A DNA stretch of 64,000 bases. Source: Stercorarius parasiticus (Eukaryota > Chordata > Aves > Charadriiformes > Stercorariidae). The stretch spans positions 97,925 through 161,924 of the forward strand of contig VWZL01001283.1 in assembly GCA_013396915.1 (NCBI GenBank), in the 5' to 3' direction. Both the position numbers and the translations under genes were made by a program. This document shows, piece by piece, positions 62,434 to 64,000 of the stretch. Under the pieces are notes generated by a model. It searched no databases. It saw only the letters and a program-made list of their open reading frames with translations, and had not been told where the DNA came from. How positions within the stretch are numbered: position 1 is the first letter of the stretch; the number at the start of each line of letters is the position of its first letter.

Positions 62434-63183
62434 TGTTGTGGTTTAAACCCAGCCAGCAACTAGGACCATGCACTCACCCTCCCTTCCTCCCCCGAAGGGT
62501 AGGGAAAGGTGGGAGAAAAGAAGGTGAAAGGGGAAAAAAAACCTCCTGGGTTGAGATAAAGACAGTTTAATAGAACAATAATGGAAAATAAAATAATAAT
62601 AATAATAATCGTAAAAGGATACACATGACACAAGTCACTCTCACTGCTCAGTGAATTGGTTGGCCATCCCAACCCAAGCAGAGATCGCGATTCCCCTCCC
62701 CTGGCCAACCCCNCTCACCCTCCCTTCCTCCCCCGAAGGGTAGGGAAAGGTGGGAGAAAAGAAGGTGAAAGGGGAAAAAAAACCTCCTGGGTTGAGATAA
62801 AGACAGTTTAATAGAACAATAATGGAAAATAAAATAATAATAATAATAATCGTAAAAGGATACACATGACACAAGTCACTCTCACTGCTCAGTGAATTGG
62901 TTGGCCATCCCAACCCAAGCAGAGATCGCGATTCCCCTCCCCTGGCCAACCCCCATTTATATACCAGGCATGACGTCTATGGCATGGAATATTCCATTTG
63001 CCATTCTGTTGTTCTATCTATGCTCCTTCTTAGCTTCTATGAGAAGCTGAAGAAAGCCCTTGAGTAGTATAAACATCACTTGGCCACAACTAAACACTAT
63101 GTATTAGTTCCTTTCAAAACAAATCCGGAAACACAGCAACAACTAGAAAGAAAATTAACTCTATCTCCAATGAAACCAGGACA
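62434..63183 (-). mobile_element. solo ERV LTR (avian) with internal duplication
   Basis: On the plus strand it starts TGTTGTGGTTTAAACCCAGC and ends ATGAAACCAGGACA, the terminal inverted TG/CA of an LTR. The gggttgagataaagacagtt block, typical of a common avian LTR group as I remember it, is present. On the minus strand a TATATAAAT box (62,955-62,963) precedes an ATTAAA hexamer in the gacagtttaatag block, so the LTR reads minus. No primer binding site or internal region flanks it. The flanks gggac and gggat may be a worn target duplication. About 509 bases once the 241-base duplication is removed. Confidence 0.8.
62473..62953. repeat. perfect 240-base tandem duplication joined by one N
   Basis: Bases 62,473-62,712 and 62,714-62,953 read identically, including the poly(A) and aataataat tracts that normally vary. 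The single N at 62,713 marks the junction. This looks like two contig ends that overlap but were not merged. Confidence 0.9.
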
Positions 63184-64000
63184 GGGATAAATTGAGATTC
63201 TTTGTCTCATCAGGGTGACTGAACCAGGTAAAAGCAATCCATATTATTTCTTCAAAAGTACATCTTTGAAAGGTTGCATATCTGCAGAACCAACAGGAGG
63301 AATATAAATCAATCTTCACCCACCATCATTACAAATAAACATGTCCAAAGTATGTTCAGCCACACGACTACACAGCTGGATCTAAAACACTGTCTGTATC
63401 AATGAGCCGGGTGTCTATATTATTTGGAACAGCCTATATAAGTATCTGTGTAACTGCCTATCTAAAATAACTTCTCTTGCAGAAGTGAGTACTCTTTAGT
63501 ACTCACTAGTATATTTACTCAGAGAATCAGAATCCTGGTCAGTTACTCAAGTTATACTGCACCTTCACTGATAAAAATTGACCACAGTTTGAAGACACAA
63601 GGACATAAGATGAAAGACAGAAACATCATGCGGTCATAGTTTCACACCCAGAAATCGTTTGTGCAATCAAGTATAAAATCAGTAATACCAAGTTCCAAAG
63701 TTTGAAATCTGTCTGGTTTGTCAACAACCCTGAGGCAAACTGAGTCCTGAAGGCTGCGAAATTGATTCACACCAGAGGGTTTGATGCTCAAACAGGGCTG
63801 GCATAACCTGGAACAACTGATAAGTTTTATTGTGTTCAGCTGTTTGCACCATTACAACATACAGTGCAGCTTTTTAAAGCAAACAAGTGGTTGTGGTGGT
63901 TCAAGATATGATGATACATGCTGCAGTGGTCTTGCAGCTGTTGGACTGTTCACTAGGGGCTGGGCAGACAGAATAATATAACTGGTCTGACACTGTGCCA

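Larger units (their letters stand above)
61603..64000. other. MAT paralogue intron 1 (partial), right edge
   Basis: Contains the solo LTR at 62,434-63,183. The first coding exon, expected to encode a FTSESVGEGHP-type segment, is not found up to 64,000. Confidence 0.7.

Overview
The window is nuclear DNA from a bird. The evidence is its CR1 LINE copies, including one with an open reverse-transcriptase frame and the characteristic ATTCTATG-type tail. Avian-type endogenous retrovirus LTRs and small exons in long AT-rich introns fit the same picture. All exons were found by hand translation of the minus strand and by checking splice sites and codon phase. No similarity search was run.

Left part (1 to about 43,000), minus strand: the 5' half of GAK, the cyclin G-associated kinase / auxilin-2 gene. 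Twelve consecutive coding exons lie between 30,381 and 1,587. They cover the whole kinase domain from the glycine loop onward, the linker, and the start of the PTEN/tensin-like domain. All have canonical splice sites and compatible phases, 1,280 coding bases in total. The first coding exon is not visible. It most likely lies in the 290-base run of N (42,692-42,981) inside a strong CpG island (about 42,535-43,440). The rest of GAK (C2-like, clathrin-binding and J domains) continues to the left, outside the window.

Middle (43,400-47,500): intergenic DNA between the GAK promoter and the 3' end of the next gene. It holds one unexplained protein-like block on the plus strand (about 45,334-45,649).

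Right part (47,522-61,602), minus strand: exons 2 to 9 of an S-adenosylmethionine synthetase (methionine adenosyltransferase, MAT) gene. All eight exons have intact frames and GT-AG sites. Their 1,097 coding bases are exactly the 395-residue MAT1A/MAT2A size minus a 91-base first exon, which should lie beyond 64,000. The protein matches neither MAT1A nor MAT2A well. Nearly all catalytic residues are kept, but the active-site gating loop is largely rewritten and the conserved Asp258 is Asn. This apparent third vertebrate MAT paralogue, next to GAK, is the most interesting thing in the window.

Mobile DNA: three CR1 fragments (4,700-5,122; 14,863-15,778; 19,682-20,944), an ERVK-like LTR with a tRNA-Lys-type primer binding site (6,591-7,332), and a solo LTR (62,434-63,183). 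The solo LTR contains a perfect 240-base tandem duplication joined by a single N, which is probably an assembly artefact. A GC-rich diverged tandem block sits at 15,784-16,500. GAK supports clathrin uncoating and the MAT family makes the methyl donor SAM; nothing in the sequence links the two functionally.
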